Source: Streptomyces chartreusis
GTDB taxonomy: Bacteria > Actinomycetota > Actinomycetes > Streptomycetales > Streptomycetaceae
Direction: 5' to 3'
Assembly: GCF_008704715.1 (NCBI RefSeq)
Contig: NZ_CP023689.1
Location: 4,340,001 to 4,404,000 of the forward strand
DNA length: 64,000 nt
The translations under genes and the position numbers were made by a program. This document shows positions 8,992-22,482 of the stretch, piece by piece; positions within the stretch are counted from its first letter, which is position 1, and each line of letters opens with the position of its first letter. Below the pieces are notes generated by a model that was given only the letters and a program-made list of their open reading frames with translations, did no database searches and was not told the DNA's origin.

Positions 8992-9807
8992 TTACTGTGA
9001 CAGACACGCTCGATTGAGTACGTAGCGGGTAAGCGGTCGGTAGTAATCAGACCGCACAGCGTCATCAAGTGGAACGACGACGGACACGGACCCCTCCGCC
9101 TGCCCCACAAAGAGCGCGGGGTCATTCGTATCGGCTGGACCAATGGCCTCAAACCCCAGCTGACCTGCCCCGCAGACCCAGCCGTGGTCCCCGATCACCA
9201 GCTCCGGCATGGGGCCGCCGGCCTCCGCGGCGGCCGCCAGGGCCGTGCGAACCGGGAGGGGTGAATGCGTGTGTGCGCCGGGCTCACAACCGGGGCGAGA
9301 AGCGCCGGGTTCCCGCACCAGCGCGACTCCTCGTACGTAGGCAAGGTTGTACGTGCGTAGTCCGAACCGGGTCGTTATGTCGACACTGTGGCCATGCGCG
9401 GGGGTGAGAACGGCACATCCCGCCGCCGACAACGCGTCCGCCAAGGCGGCGTAGAACCCGAGCAGTCGATGGGGGTGCCCGGTGCCGAGCAGGACGGGTG
9501 CCCTGCGCTGGGCAACTGCCGCGAGGCGTTCCGCAAAGGCATCCAGAGCGGTCAGAGTCAGCTCCGGATCGATCACATCCTGGCCAGAAATATGATGCGG
9601 ATCGGCCGAAACCCCACACTTCTCCGCCATCAGCGCAATCAGCTCGCGCTGCCCCCAGGCCCCCTCGGGATCGAGCCCGAGCAGCACCCGAGGATCGCGG
9701 GCCGCGAAGAGCCGGTAACTCCGCAGGCTCTCCTCGCGGGAAGTGGCCACGGGCCCGGCGAGCCGCGCGGCAAGAAGATGGGCGCGCAGGGCACCGGTAC
9801 TCAGCAC
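8992..9807 (-). CDS. phosphatase-like conserved Streptomyces protein
   Basis: 271 residues if translation starts at the GTG at 9807 (VLSTGALRAHLLAARL). The frame stays open to a GTG at 9921 (309 residues), but that extra part looks non-homologous and neither start has a good ribosome binding site. Conserved parts include LLGTGHPHRLLGFYAAL, VLTPAHGHSVDI, GDHGWVCGAGQLGFEAIG and SDYYRPLTRYVLN. Streptomyces relatives are usually labelled phosphatase. I do not recognise a catalytic signature that proves it. Monocistronic; upstream of the HTH gene on the same strand. Confidence 0.75.
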   Translation of the reverse strand: MLSTGALRAHLLAARLAGPVATSREESLRSYRLFAARDPRVLLGLDPEGAWGQRELIALMAEKCGVSADPHHISGQDVIDPELTLTALDAFAERLAAVAQRRAPVLLGTGHPHRLLGFYAALADALSAAGCAVLTPAHGHSVDITTRFGLRTYNLAYVRGVALVREPGASRPGCEPGAHTHSPLPVRTALAAAAEAGGPMPELVIGDHGWVCGAGQLGFEAIGPADTNDPALFVGQAEGSVSVVVPLDDAVRSDYYRPLTRYVLNRACLSQ

Positions 9808-10034
9808 GTCAGCGATCGTGACCGAAGGAACGGACGAATGCCGACGGAACGGGGAAACACCGCACAGTTGGCGTAACGACCGCCGTGACAGCGGTGACTG
9901 AACAGCGACAAAACCGCCCACAACCGTCGGACGGGGTCCCTGGTCTCACAACACGTGTGCGGCAAGCGCCAGTTGACCGGCGTCACCCATGACCCGGGCG
10001 TCGCACACGTCGACCACATCACAGGGGGAACACC

Positions 10035-10481
10035 ATGAAGCCGACCCGTCGTACAGCCGCCACCGCCGCCGCCCTCGCAACCTTGGCCCTGGGCGGCACC
10101 CTGGCCACGACCGCCCCGGCCTCGGCGGCCACCACCGCGGGCGCGTACAACGGCAAGTGCGGAACCGGCTACGACGTCCAGGACCGGACGGAGATCCACG
10201 ACTCGGCACGCAAGGTCATCGGCACCGTGTACGTCACCTACAGCCGCGAGACCGGACAGCACTGCGCCGTCCTCGTCCGCAGCAACCCCGGCACCCGCAC
10301 GTTCATGGAGGTCACCCTCGACACCGACCCCACCTCGGGCAAGCCCGAGCGGGACTACGGCTCCTACTCGACGTACGCGGGCCCGGTGTACCTGGACGCC
10401 TCGAAGTCCGGCGCCCAGTGCCTCGAGTGGAGCGGCACGATCGACATCTACTACAACAGCGTGCGCGGGCTCTGCTCCTGA
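10035..10481 (+). CDS. secreted protein of the spore-associated protein A (SapA) type
   Basis: 148 residues. A Sec signal peptide (MKPTRRTAATAAALATLALG ... ASA) with cleavage after ASA near residue 31 leaves about 115 residues. The mature part contains AYNGKCGTGY, GTVYVTYSRETGQHCAV, YSTYAGPVYLDA and two further Cys, so two disulfides are likely. The pattern matches SapA, an abundant protein of the spore surface. GGGGGAACACC precedes the ATG. Function is unknown beyond spore association. The family assignment is from memory. Confidence 0.8.
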   Translation: MKPTRRTAATAAALATLALGGTLATTAPASAATTAGAYNGKCGTGYDVQDRTEIHDSARKVIGTVYVTYSRETGQHCAVLVRSNPGTRTFMEVTLDTDPTSGKPERDYGSYSTYAGPVYLDASKSGAQCLEWSGTIDIYYNSVRGLCS

Positions 10482-10512
10482 CCTCGCCGGTGTTCCGGCC
10501 GCGCGGGCGCCG

Positions 10513-11685
10513 CTACGGCAGCAGGCCCCGCAGCGGGAACACCGCCCGCCTGGCCGCCAGTACGGCCTGGTCCAGGCGGTCCCCGGGGTCGTACCCCGAC
10601 TCCCAGTCCGCCCAGGACACCGGCCACCGGCCGTCGGTCATCCGCATCGGCGCCAGCTGCCGCGTGCGCGCGAAGACCTCCTGCCGCCAGCTCTCCGGGA
10701 TCATCGCCTCGGGCTCGATCGGCCGGCCCGCGGCGATGGCCACCAGGTGCGTCCAGGACCGCGGCACGACCTCCACCACGGCGTATCCGCCGCCGCCCAG
10801 GGCGACCCACCTGCCGTCGGCGTACTCGTGCGCCAGGTCGTGACACGCCACCTGCACGGCCCGCTGCGCGTCCAGCGACACCGCCAGATGCGCCAGCGGG
10901 TCCTCGAAGTGGGTGTCGGCACCGTGCTGCGTCACCAGCACCTGCGGCCGGAACTCCGCCAGCAGCTCCGGCACCACGGCATGGAACGCCCGCACCCACC
11001 CGGCGTCCCCGGTGCCGGCCGGCAGAGCCACGTTCACCGCCGCGCCCTCCGCGCCCGGCGCCCCGGTCTCCTCGGGCCAGCCGGTCTGCGGGAACAGGGT
11101 GCGGGGGTGCTCGTGCAGCGAGATCGTCAGCACCCGGGGGTCGTCCCAGAACGCGGCCTGGACCCCGTCACCGTGGTGCACGTCGACGTCGACGTACGCG
11201 ACCCGCTCGGCCCCCAGCTCCAGGAGCCGCGCGATGGCCAGCGAGGCGTCGTTGTAGATGCAGAAGCCCGAGGCGCCACCCGGCATCGCGTGGTGCAGCC
11301 CGCCCGCGAAGTTCACCGCGTGCAGCGCCTCCCCGCGCCACACCGCCTCCGCCGCCCCCACCGACTGCCCGGCGATCAGCGCCGACACGTCGTGCATCCC
11401 GGCGAACGCGGGATCGTCCAGCGTCCCGAGCCCGTACGCCATGTCGGCCGCCCCCGGCTCGGCCGACGCCGCCTTCACGGCCTCGATGTAGTCCTCGCGG
11501 TGGACGAGCCGCAGCGTCGACTCCCCGGCGGGCTTGGCCGCGACGACCTCCACCTCCCGGTCGAGCCCGAAGGCATCGACGAGCCTCCGGGTCAGGGCAA
11601 GCCGGACCGGATCCATCGGATGCTGCTGACCGAAGTCATAGCCCGTTACTGCCTCGTCCCACATCAGCTGTGCGCGGCCGCTCAT
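10513..11685 (-). CDS. acuC: AcuC-type histone deacetylase family protein
   Basis: 390 residues from the ATG at 11685 (MSGRAQLMWDEAV); a GTG three codons earlier is possible. The class I HDAC fold is clear: AGGLHHAMPGGASGFCIYND carries the catalytic His pair, DVDVHHGDGVQAAF the Zn-binding Asp/His and TISLHEHPRTLFP the next core strand. LVTQHGADTHFEDPLAHL and ALGGGGY complete the site. AcuC proteins deacetylate and so activate acetyl-CoA synthetase. The start lies inside the 3' end of the MFS gene (50-bp overlap, same strand), so the two are probably co-transcribed. Confidence 0.92.
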   Translation of the reverse strand: MSGRAQLMWDEAVTGYDFGQQHPMDPVRLALTRRLVDAFGLDREVEVVAAKPAGESTLRLVHREDYIEAVKAASAEPGAADMAYGLGTLDDPAFAGMHDVSALIAGQSVGAAEAVWRGEALHAVNFAGGLHHAMPGGASGFCIYNDASLAIARLLELGAERVAYVDVDVHHGDGVQAAFWDDPRVLTISLHEHPRTLFPQTGWPEETGAPGAEGAAVNVALPAGTGDAGWVRAFHAVVPELLAEFRPQVLVTQHGADTHFEDPLAHLAVSLDAQRAVQVACHDLAHEYADGRWVALGGGGYAVVEVVPRSWTHLVAIAAGRPIEPEAMIPESWRQEVFARTRQLAPMRMTDGRWPVSWADWESGYDPGDRLDQAVLAARRAVFPLRGLLP

Positions 11686-12853
11686 GCCCGTCACCGTATC
11701 GGTCCGGTTGAGCGGCGAACGAACGGGCGTACCCGAGCGTCACCAGCACCAACACCATCGGCACGAGCATCGCCCCGCGATAACTCCACGCGTCGCCCAG
11801 CGCCCCCACCAACGGCGACCCGATCAAAAAGCCCACGTAGTTGAAGACATTCAGTCGCGCGACGGCCGCATCCGAAGCGCCCGGGAACAGCCGTCCGGCC
11901 GCCGCGAAGGTCTGCGGCACCAGCACGCACAACCCCACCCCGACCAGCGTGAACCCCAGCATCCCGGCCCAGGCCCCCGGCGCCGAGGCCACCACCGCGA
12001 ACCCGGCCGCCGCCACCAGCGCCCCGCCCCGCACGACCACCACGGCCCCGAACCGCCGCACCCCGAAGTCCCCGATGGCCCGCCCCACCAGCGTGGTCAC
12101 CATGTAGACGTTGTACGGCACGGTCGCCAGTTGCTCCGAACTGCCCAGCACGTCCTGGAGGTACTTCGCGCTCCAGTTGGAGACCGTCGAGTCCCCGATG
12201 TACGTGAACGTCATCACCAGACACAGCGGCAACAGCATCTTGAAGACGACGGGCCCACGCTCACCCGCGGCCTCCGGCACGACCTCGTCGCCACCGCCCC
12301 CGTCGACGTACCACCGGCTCCCCACCAGCGCGACCGGCAACAGCACCACGACGACCGGCAGATACGACACGAACAGCGCCAGATCCCAGTGCGCCCCCAC
12401 CCACGCCAGCGAGGCCCCGACGATCCCGCCCAGGCTGTACGCCGCGTGGAAGCTCAACATGATGCTGCGCCCGTACGCCCGCTGCAGGCTCACCCCGAGC
12501 ATGTTCATCGAGGCGTCCAACGCCCCCACGGCCAGCCCGAACGCGGCCAGCGCCACGCCCAGCTCGACCATCCGCTCCCCCGCGCCGACCCCGAGCAGCG
12601 CCAGCAGCACGACGGGCTGGGACCAGCGCAGCACCCGACTGGGCGGTATTCGCTTCACCAGCCGCTCGGTGGCGACACTGCCGACACCGGCGAGGATCGG
12701 TACGGCCGCGAGGAAGGCGGGCAGCAACGCGTCGGAGACGCCGTACCGGTCCTGGATGGCCGGAATCCGCGTCACCAGCAGGGCAAAGGCAACACCCTGA
12801 GCGAAGAAGCTCAACGCCAACGAGGCCCTACCGCGCCGCAGCACATCAGTCAT
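11636..12853 (-). CDS. MFS transporter
   Basis: 405 residues with about 12 predicted membrane segments in two halves separated by a polar loop (GSRWYVDGGGGDEVVPEAAG). The first helix begins LALSFFAQGVAFALLVTRIP. The sequence recalls the fucose-permease/YbjJ-like branch rather than DHA1 or DHA2 drug pumps (for example ALDASMNMLGVSLQRAYGR). The substrate cannot be assigned. It is upstream of and overlapping acuC, which suggests shared expression but no shown functional link. Confidence 0.88.
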   Translation of the reverse strand: MTDVLRRGRASLALSFFAQGVAFALLVTRIPAIQDRYGVSDALLPAFLAAVPILAGVGSVATERLVKRIPPSRVLRWSQPVVLLALLGVGAGERMVELGVALAAFGLAVGALDASMNMLGVSLQRAYGRSIMLSFHAAYSLGGIVGASLAWVGAHWDLALFVSYLPVVVVLLPVALVGSRWYVDGGGGDEVVPEAAGERGPVVFKMLLPLCLVMTFTYIGDSTVSNWSAKYLQDVLGSSEQLATVPYNVYMVTTLVGRAIGDFGVRRFGAVVVVRGGALVAAAGFAVVASAPGAWAGMLGFTLVGVGLCVLVPQTFAAAGRLFPGASDAAVARLNVFNYVGFLIGSPLVGALGDAWSYRGAMLVPMVLVLVTLGYARSFAAQPDRYGDGHERPRTADVGRGSNGL

Positions 12854-12919
12854 GGCGGCGAGCGTAGAGCCCCGTTGTACCGGTGGGTAGATCCAGCCAA
12901 AGATGAATTTCCCTCAGCT

Positions 12920-13687
12920 TTACTTGGCGGGCGCGAGATCGGCGGGCGCCAGCTCGGTGCGGACGAGCTCACGGGCCTCAGCGACCTCACCGGCCCGACG
13001 CCCCTCCTCTGCCTCCGACTTGGCCTTGGCGACGACCATGGCAGCCATCGGACCGGCGCCCAGCGCACCGCCGACCACGAATCCCAGGGCCATGGCGACG
13101 ACCATGATCACGTTGCCGGCCCACACCATGGTGTCCACCGGCAGGGTGTACGCCCCCACGACCCGCACCACACACTCCGCGAGCAGTACGACACCCCACA
13201 CCAGCGAGAACATCCGCTCGGCCCGCCGGAACCGCGCCGACCCGGCGTGCAGCCGCGCCCAGGCGGCCTCCCGACCGGCGTCCCCCTTCACCACCCACGG
13301 CTTCATGCCTGCGGTCATCATCGGCTTGCCCAGCACCACGGAGACGATGATCCCGATCGCGATGGTGCTGCTGACCGCACTGTCCTTGGCGATCATCAGC
13401 CGCGGGTCCCCGGCAACGAAGCTCAGCAGCAGCGACACGACGTTCACGAACAGGATGAGCGCCGCCATCCCGTTAACCTCACGCGACTTCAGCACGCCCC
13501 ACCCGGTCCGCACGGCCGGCACGACGCTGCTCAGCGCGAGCGCCATCAGGGTGCTCATCCCGAAGCCGTTCTTCAGGAGGTAGTACGCCCCGATGGGCAC
13601 CGCGACATCGATGAGCAGCGGCGCGAAGTTCCGCAGCACGCTGCGACGGTTGGTGCTGTTTCCCTTGGTGGTCCCCGTGTTCGTCAT
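12920..13687 (-). CDS. VC0807-type integral membrane protein
   Basis: 255 residues. The ATG at 13687 (MTNTGTTKGN) follows GAGGGC closely. About six hydrophobic helices are visible (LLIDVAVPIGAYYLLKNGF, ALILFVNVVSLLLSFVAG, STIAIGIIVSVVLGKPMM, MFSLVWGVVLLAECVVRVV, IMVVAMALGFVVGGALG). The SFVAGDPRLMIAKDS loop is typical of the VC0807 family. The C-terminal tail is charged and helical. Function is unknown. It stands alone between an MFS gene and a HAD gene on the same strand. Confidence 0.8.
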   Translation of the reverse strand: MTNTGTTKGNSTNRRSVLRNFAPLLIDVAVPIGAYYLLKNGFGMSTLMALALSSVVPAVRTGWGVLKSREVNGMAALILFVNVVSLLLSFVAGDPRLMIAKDSAVSSTIAIGIIVSVVLGKPMMTAGMKPWVVKGDAGREAAWARLHAGSARFRRAERMFSLVWGVVLLAECVVRVVGAYTLPVDTMVWAGNVIMVVAMALGFVVGGALGAGPMAAMVVAKAKSEAEEGRRAGEVAEARELVRTELAPADLAPAK

Positions 13688-13780
13688 GCCCTCAGCTTCG
13701 CGTCCGGCACCGGGTCCCCGGTAGAAACGATCGTCCAGCCCTCTGCATGACAAATGTCAGCCCCGCGCCACCGCCTCGCA

Positions 13781-14425
13781 TCACACGAGCAGGTCAGCCA
13801 ACTCGCCCATGTCGGAGAAGAGTTGCGTGGCCCCGGCCAGTTTCGCGGCCGGCGTCATGGCGGTGAATCCGTAGACGTCCATCCCAGCCGCGACGGCCGC
13901 CTGCACCCCCAGCGGACTGTCCTCGACGACAAGACACCTCGCCGGCGCAACCCCCATCCGCTCGGCGGCGTGCAGGAACAGGTCCGGCGCCGGCTTCCCC
14001 CGCCCCACATCCTGCGAGCTGAAGACCCGCCCCGCGTCGAAGTACCGGTCGAGCCCCGTCGTCCGATGCCCCACCCGAATCCGCTCATGACTCCCGGAGG
14101 ACGCGACACAGTACGGCACCCCCTCCGCGCCGAGCTTCTCCAGCACGTCCACGGCACCGGGCACGGCCTTCAACTCCCGCTCGAACGCGGCGAACACCCG
14201 CGCATGGAACACGTCGTCAAAGTCGTCGGGCAGCCGCTCCCCGGTCCGCTCCAACACCAGGTCGTGAATCCGGTGCATGGCCGAGCCCATGTAGTCCCGA
14301 ATGGAGTCCTCGTACGACGTCTGGTGCCCCAGCTCCGTGAGGTACGCGGCCAGAAGCCGATTGGAAATGGGCTCGCTGTCGACGAGCACGCCGTCATTGT
14401 CGAAGATCACCAGGTCGTAGCGCAT
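13781..14425 (-). CDS. HAD-superfamily (IA) phosphatase, beta-phosphoglucomutase-like
   Basis: 214 residues from the ATG at 14425. Motif I is IFDNDGVLVDSEP: the position after the nucleophile Asp24-type residue is Asn rather than Asp, a variant seen in this subfamily. Motif II is CVASSG, motif III lies at RGKPAPDLFLHA and motif IV at VVEDSPLGVQAAVAAGM. The helical cap has ELGHQTSYEDSIRDYMG. This is close to phosphoglucomutase-like or 2-deoxyglucose-6-phosphate-type phosphatases; the substrate is unresolved. It begins just beyond the rRNA operon terminator. Confidence 0.85.
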   Translation of the reverse strand: MRYDLVIFDNDGVLVDSEPISNRLLAAYLTELGHQTSYEDSIRDYMGSAMHRIHDLVLERTGERLPDDFDDVFHARVFAAFERELKAVPGAVDVLEKLGAEGVPYCVASSGSHERIRVGHRTTGLDRYFDAGRVFSSQDVGRGKPAPDLFLHAAERMGVAPARCLVVEDSPLGVQAAVAAGMDVYGFTAMTPAAKLAGATQLFSDMGELADLLV

Positions 14426-14445
14426 ACGTTTGAGCTTAAACGCAG

Positions 14446-14475
14446 AAAGGCCCACGCCATACGGCGTGGGCCTTT
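14446..14475 (-). terminator. rRNA operon terminator
   Basis: A 13-bp perfect stem (AAAGGCCCACGCC / GGCGTGGGCCTTT) with a 4-nt loop ends in a T-run when read on the minus strand, about 12 bp after the 5S rRNA. Confidence 0.9.
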
Positions 14476-14486
14476 CCTAAAATTTG

Positions 14487-14604
14487 TTCGGCGGCGTCCT
14501 ACTCTCCCACAGGGTCCCCCCTGCAGTACCATCGGCGCTGTAAGGCTTAGCTTCCGGGTTCGGAATGTAACCGGGCGTTTCCCTCACGCTATAACCACCG
14601 AAAC
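14487..14604 (-). rRNA. rrf: 5S ribosomal RNA
   Basis: The minus strand reads from GTTTCGGTGGTTATAGCGTG to GTAGGACGCCGCCGAAC, with the universal CCGAACCCGGAAGCTAAG core. About 118 nt. The ends are approximate by a few bases. Confidence 0.95.
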
Positions 14605-14672
14605 ACTATGAAACTGTCGAACTTGCCGCACCGTATGTGGCCATACGGGGCTGTTCGTGGTTTCAGAACCAA

Positions 14673-14688
14673 CACAGTGGACGCGAGC
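14673..14688. repeat. 3' half of the pre-23S processing stem
   Basis: CACAGTGGACGCGAGC is the exact reverse complement of 17820-17835. The two lie just outside the 23S gene, so the precursor can form a long stem for RNase III-type cleavage. Confidence 0.8.
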
Positions 14689-14693
14689 AACTG

Positions 14694-19641
<4,948 letters not shown>

Positions 19642-20269
19642 TGTTTACCGGTCATCCGGTGCACACACACGAGAGCGGAACCAGGAGAGGAATAGTCTCC
19701 CGGTTCACAGCGTCCTCGCTGTGTTATTTCAAAGGAACCTCGCCCCAACCGACTGGCTGGAGACGGGGTATCAACATATCTGGCGTTGATTTTTGGCACG
19801 CTGTTGAGTTCTCAAGGAACGGACGCTTCCTTTGTACTCACCCTCTCGGGCTTTCCTCCGGGCTTTTCCCTTCGGTCTTGCGTTTCCGACTCTATCAGAT
19901 CTTTCCGATCCGATTTCCTCGGTGCTTTCCAGGTTCTCGCTTTCGCGTTTCCCTTTCCGGCGGTTCCGACTTTATCAGATCCTTTCGGGCCTGACCCCCA
20001 GTCAGCGGGGCTTGTCTTCCGGGCCGTTGGGCCCTTCCGACGAGTGAGACTTTAGCGGATTCCTCGCTCCCGAGCTAATCGGGGGCTGCACCCTGTCGAG
20101 CGCGGATTCCCATTCCGTAAATACACACGCCAATGAAACGACGGCAGACAGATCGACTGTCGTCGAGTAGTGGTTGGTACTTGCGGAGTGGCTGTCCGGG
20201 GACCGACCGGAGTCGGCGCTCACGTCGGACAACTCGGAGAACACTACGTACCGGGTCTGGGCGTGTCAA
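19642..20269 (-). promoter_or_regulatory. rRNA leader and promoter region
   Basis: About 630 bp, clearly less GC-rich than the coding DNA. The outermost promoter has -35 TTGACA (complement of 20264-20269), a 17-bp spacer and -10 TAGTGT (20241-20246). Further downstream are -10-like TAAAGT near 20049-20054 and two copies of GATCTGATA(A/G)AGTCGGAA at 19964-19981 and 19884-19901, 80 bp apart. These may be two more tandem promoters or leader elements. The leader also holds a TTGAGAACTCAACAG element near 19800-19820. Streptomyces rrn operons typically have several tandem promoters. Confidence 0.75.
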
Positions 20270-20310
20270 CTTCACTCCGCGTGGCACCCCGGGGGCGTAG
20301 TGTGGGGCGC

Positions 20311-20352
20311 ATGACTACGCGTACGTGTACCCAGCTGTGGTGGGCCGCCTGA
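20311..20352 (+). CDS. trpS leader peptide (13 residues, tandem Trp)
   Basis: ATG...TGA encodes MTTRTCTQLWWAA with two adjacent TGG codons at 20338-20343. It sits just before a terminator hairpin and the trpS gene. In S. coelicolor the indolmycin-resistant trpS1 is known to be controlled by ribosome-mediated transcriptional attenuation through a leader with Trp codons, and the arrangement here fits that. A TAGTGT box ends about 8 bp before the ATG, so the leader RNA may be leaderless or nearly so. Confidence 0.85.
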   Translation: MTTRTCTQLWWAA

Positions 20353-20406
20353 CGGCGGCCGCGCTCACGTACGCACTCAATGGCCGCCGCCTCGGCGGCC
20401 GTTTTT
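20343..20406 (+). promoter_or_regulatory. trpS transcription attenuator
   Basis: Four mutually complementary segments are present: 20343-20349 GGCCGCC, 20354-20360 GGCGGCC, 20382-20388 GGCCGCC and 20394-20400 GGCGGCC, the last followed by TTTTT (20402-20406). Segments 3:4 form the terminator, 2:3 the antiterminator and 1:2 the protector hairpin. Segment 1 directly follows the Trp codons, so a ribosome stalled for Trp-tRNA would mask it and favour readthrough. The logic is inferred by analogy with trp attenuators. Confidence 0.85.
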
Positions 20407-20469
20407 GTATCTCCCTCCAGAGGGTCGGCCGGCCGGGGACGGCGGTCTCGACCAGGAGGTGGAGAAGAG

Positions 20470-21501
20470 ATGACGCGAGTCTTCAGCGGGGTCAAGCCGA
20501 CCGGGCATCTGACGCTGGGGAACTACCTGGGGGCCATGCGGCGGTGGGCGACCGTCGATCAGCACCAGGCCGACGCGCTGTTCTGCATCGTCGACCTGCA
20601 CGCGCTGACCGTGGATCACGATCCGGCGCGGGTGCGCCGGCTCAGTCGGCAGGCGGCGACGTTGTTGCTGGCGTCGGGGCTGGATCCGGAGCTGTGCACC
20701 GTCTTCGTACAGAGTCATGTGGATGAGCACGCGCGGCTGTCTTACGTGCTGGAGTGCGTGGCCACGGACGGCGAGACGCGGCGGATGATCCAGTACAAGG
20801 AGAAGGCGGCGCGGGAGCGGGTGCGGGGCGGGAGTGTGCGGCTGTCGCTGCTGACGTATCCCGTGCTGATGGCGGCGGACATCCTGGCGTACGGGACCGA
20901 CGAGGTGCCGGTCGGGGACGATCAGACGCAGCATGTGGAGCTCGCGCGGGATCTCGCGGCGCGGTTCAACGACCGGTACGGACATACGTTCGTGGTGCCT
21001 CGGGCCACTTCGCCGCAGGTGGCGGCTCGGGTCATGAACTTGCAGGATCCGCTGTCGAAGATGGGCAAGAGCGATGACTCCGGGCCGGGGATCGTCTACC
21101 TGCTGGACGAGCCGGACGTGGTGCGGCGGAAGGTCATGCGGGCCGTGACCGACAGCGGGCGGGAGGTCGTGTACGACCGGGAGGCTCAGCCGGGTCTGGC
21201 GAATCTGCTGGAGATCCTCGCGGCGTGCACGGGTGGGAACCCATCGGAGCTGAGCGGTGTATATGAATCGTACGGATCCTTGAAGAACGACACCGCCGAG
21301 GCCGTGATCGGGGTCCTCAAGCCCGTACAGGACAGGCACAGGGAGCTGTGCACGGATCCTGGTTATGTGGAGGGGGTGCTGCGGGATGGTGCGGAGCGTG
21401 CGCGGGCGATGGCCCGGCCGACCGTGGATGCCGCGTATCGGGCGATCGGACTCCTGCCGGCGGCTGTGCCTGCGACCGCCGATACCGGGGTGACGGTATA
21501 G
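20470..21501 (+). CDS. trpS1: tryptophanyl-tRNA synthetase, auxiliary attenuation-controlled type
   Basis: 343 residues; ATG at 20470 with GGAGGTGGAGAAG upstream. Class I signatures are PTGHLTLGN (residues 10-18, HIGH motif) and KMGKS (197-201, KMSKS motif). It charges tRNA-Trp. The Trp-Trp leader and attenuator identify it with the inducible, indolmycin-resistant TrpRS1 of S. coelicolor rather than the housekeeping enzyme, which would be elsewhere on the chromosome. It is divergent from the rRNA operon, with promoters within about 60 bp of each other. Whether this protein is indolmycin-resistant is inference. Confidence 0.93.
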   Translation: MTRVFSGVKPTGHLTLGNYLGAMRRWATVDQHQADALFCIVDLHALTVDHDPARVRRLSRQAATLLLASGLDPELCTVFVQSHVDEHARLSYVLECVATDGETRRMIQYKEKAARERVRGGSVRLSLLTYPVLMAADILAYGTDEVPVGDDQTQHVELARDLAARFNDRYGHTFVVPRATSPQVAARVMNLQDPLSKMGKSDDSGPGIVYLLDEPDVVRRKVMRAVTDSGREVVYDREAQPGLANLLEILAACTGGNPSELSGVYESYGSLKNDTAEAVIGVLKPVQDRHRELCTDPGYVEGVLRDGAERARAMARPTVDAAYRAIGLLPAAVPATADTGVTV

Positions 21502-21514
21502 AGGGGTGCGCTGT

Positions 21515-21538
21515 GCCGCCCCCTGGGCTGGGGGCGGC
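21515..21538. terminator. bidirectional terminator between trpS and proC
   Basis: A 9-bp perfect stem (GCCGCCCCC / GGGGGCGGC) with a 6-nt loop in the 43-bp gap between convergent genes. Confidence 0.75.
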
Positions 21539-21544
21539 TGGGCG

Positions 21545-22360
21545 TCACTTGTTGCTGCTGCCGGAGGCGAGCTCGCGGCTGCGGTCGCGGGCGGCTTCGA
21601 GGGCGGCGATGAGGGCGGCTCGTACGCCGTGGTTCTCGAGTTCGCGGATGGCGTTGATGGTGGTGCCGGCGGGGGACGTGACGTTCTCGCGGAGCTTGAC
21701 GGGGTGTTCACCGCTGTCGCGGAGCATCGTCGCGGCGCCGATCGCGGACTGGACGATCAGGTCGTGTGCCTTGTCCCTGGGCAGTCCGAGGAGGATGCCG
21801 GCGTCCGTCATGGCTTCGACCAGGTAGAAGAAGTACGCCGGGCCGGAGCCGGAGAGGGCGGTGCAGGCGTCCTGCTGTGACTCGGGGACGCGGAGCGTCT
21901 TGCCGACGGAGCCGAAGATCTCCTCCGTGTGCGCGAGGTCGGCCTCGCTGGCGTGGCTGCCGGCGGAGATGACGGACATGGCCTCGTCGACGAGGGCGGG
22001 GGTGTTCGTCATGACGCGGACGACCGGGGTGCCCGCGGCGAGGCGGGACTCGAAGAAGGAGGTGGGGATGCCCGCTGCTCCGCTGATGATCAGGCGGTCG
22101 GCGGGGATGTGCGGGGCGAGTTCGTCGAGGAGGGTGCCCATGTCCTGCGGTTTGACGGTGAGGATCAGGGTGTCGGCGGTCTTGGCGGCTTCCGCGTTGG
22201 TGACCGGGGTGACTCCGTGGCGGGTGCGGAGTTCTTCGGCTCGTTCCGCGCGGCGGGCCGTCACCAGGAGGTCGGCCGGCGCCCAGCCGCCGCGGATCAT
22301 TCCGCTGAGCAGGGCTTCGCCGATCTTGCCGGTGCCGAGGACTGCGACTTTCTGAGTCAT
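21545..22360 (-). CDS. proC: pyrroline-5-carboxylate reductase
   Basis: 271 residues, the usual length. Reduces 1-pyrroline-5-carboxylate to proline with NAD(P)H, the last step of proline synthesis. The N-terminal Rossmann motif is VAVLGTGKIGEALLSGMI. The C-terminal signature is ALSGSGPAYFFYLVEAM with the conserved catalytic region through NVTSPAGTTINAIRELE. GGAGGAC precedes the ATG. Convergent with trpS. No other proline gene is adjacent. Confidence 0.96.
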   Translation of the reverse strand: MTQKVAVLGTGKIGEALLSGMIRGGWAPADLLVTARRAERAEELRTRHGVTPVTNAEAAKTADTLILTVKPQDMGTLLDELAPHIPADRLIISGAAGIPTSFFESRLAAGTPVVRVMTNTPALVDEAMSVISAGSHASEADLAHTEEIFGSVGKTLRVPESQQDACTALSGSGPAYFFYLVEAMTDAGILLGLPRDKAHDLIVQSAIGAATMLRDSGEHPVKLRENVTSPAGTTINAIRELENHGVRAALIAALEAARDRSRELASGSSNK

Positions 22361-22482
22361 GGCTGGGATGTCCTCCGGGGGTTGCGTCGTCCGGATTCAT
22401 CCTCGCACCGGGCGCCGCCTTTGGCGGTGACGTGTCCGGTGGGCGGACGGTCCGGGCGACGCCGGGCCCGGCCCCTCGGGGG

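Noticed and set aside
11684..13750. 688-codon open frame on the plus strand
   Set aside because: Antisense to the MFS and VC0807-type genes; His/Arg/Pro-rich with no domain. Shadow frame.
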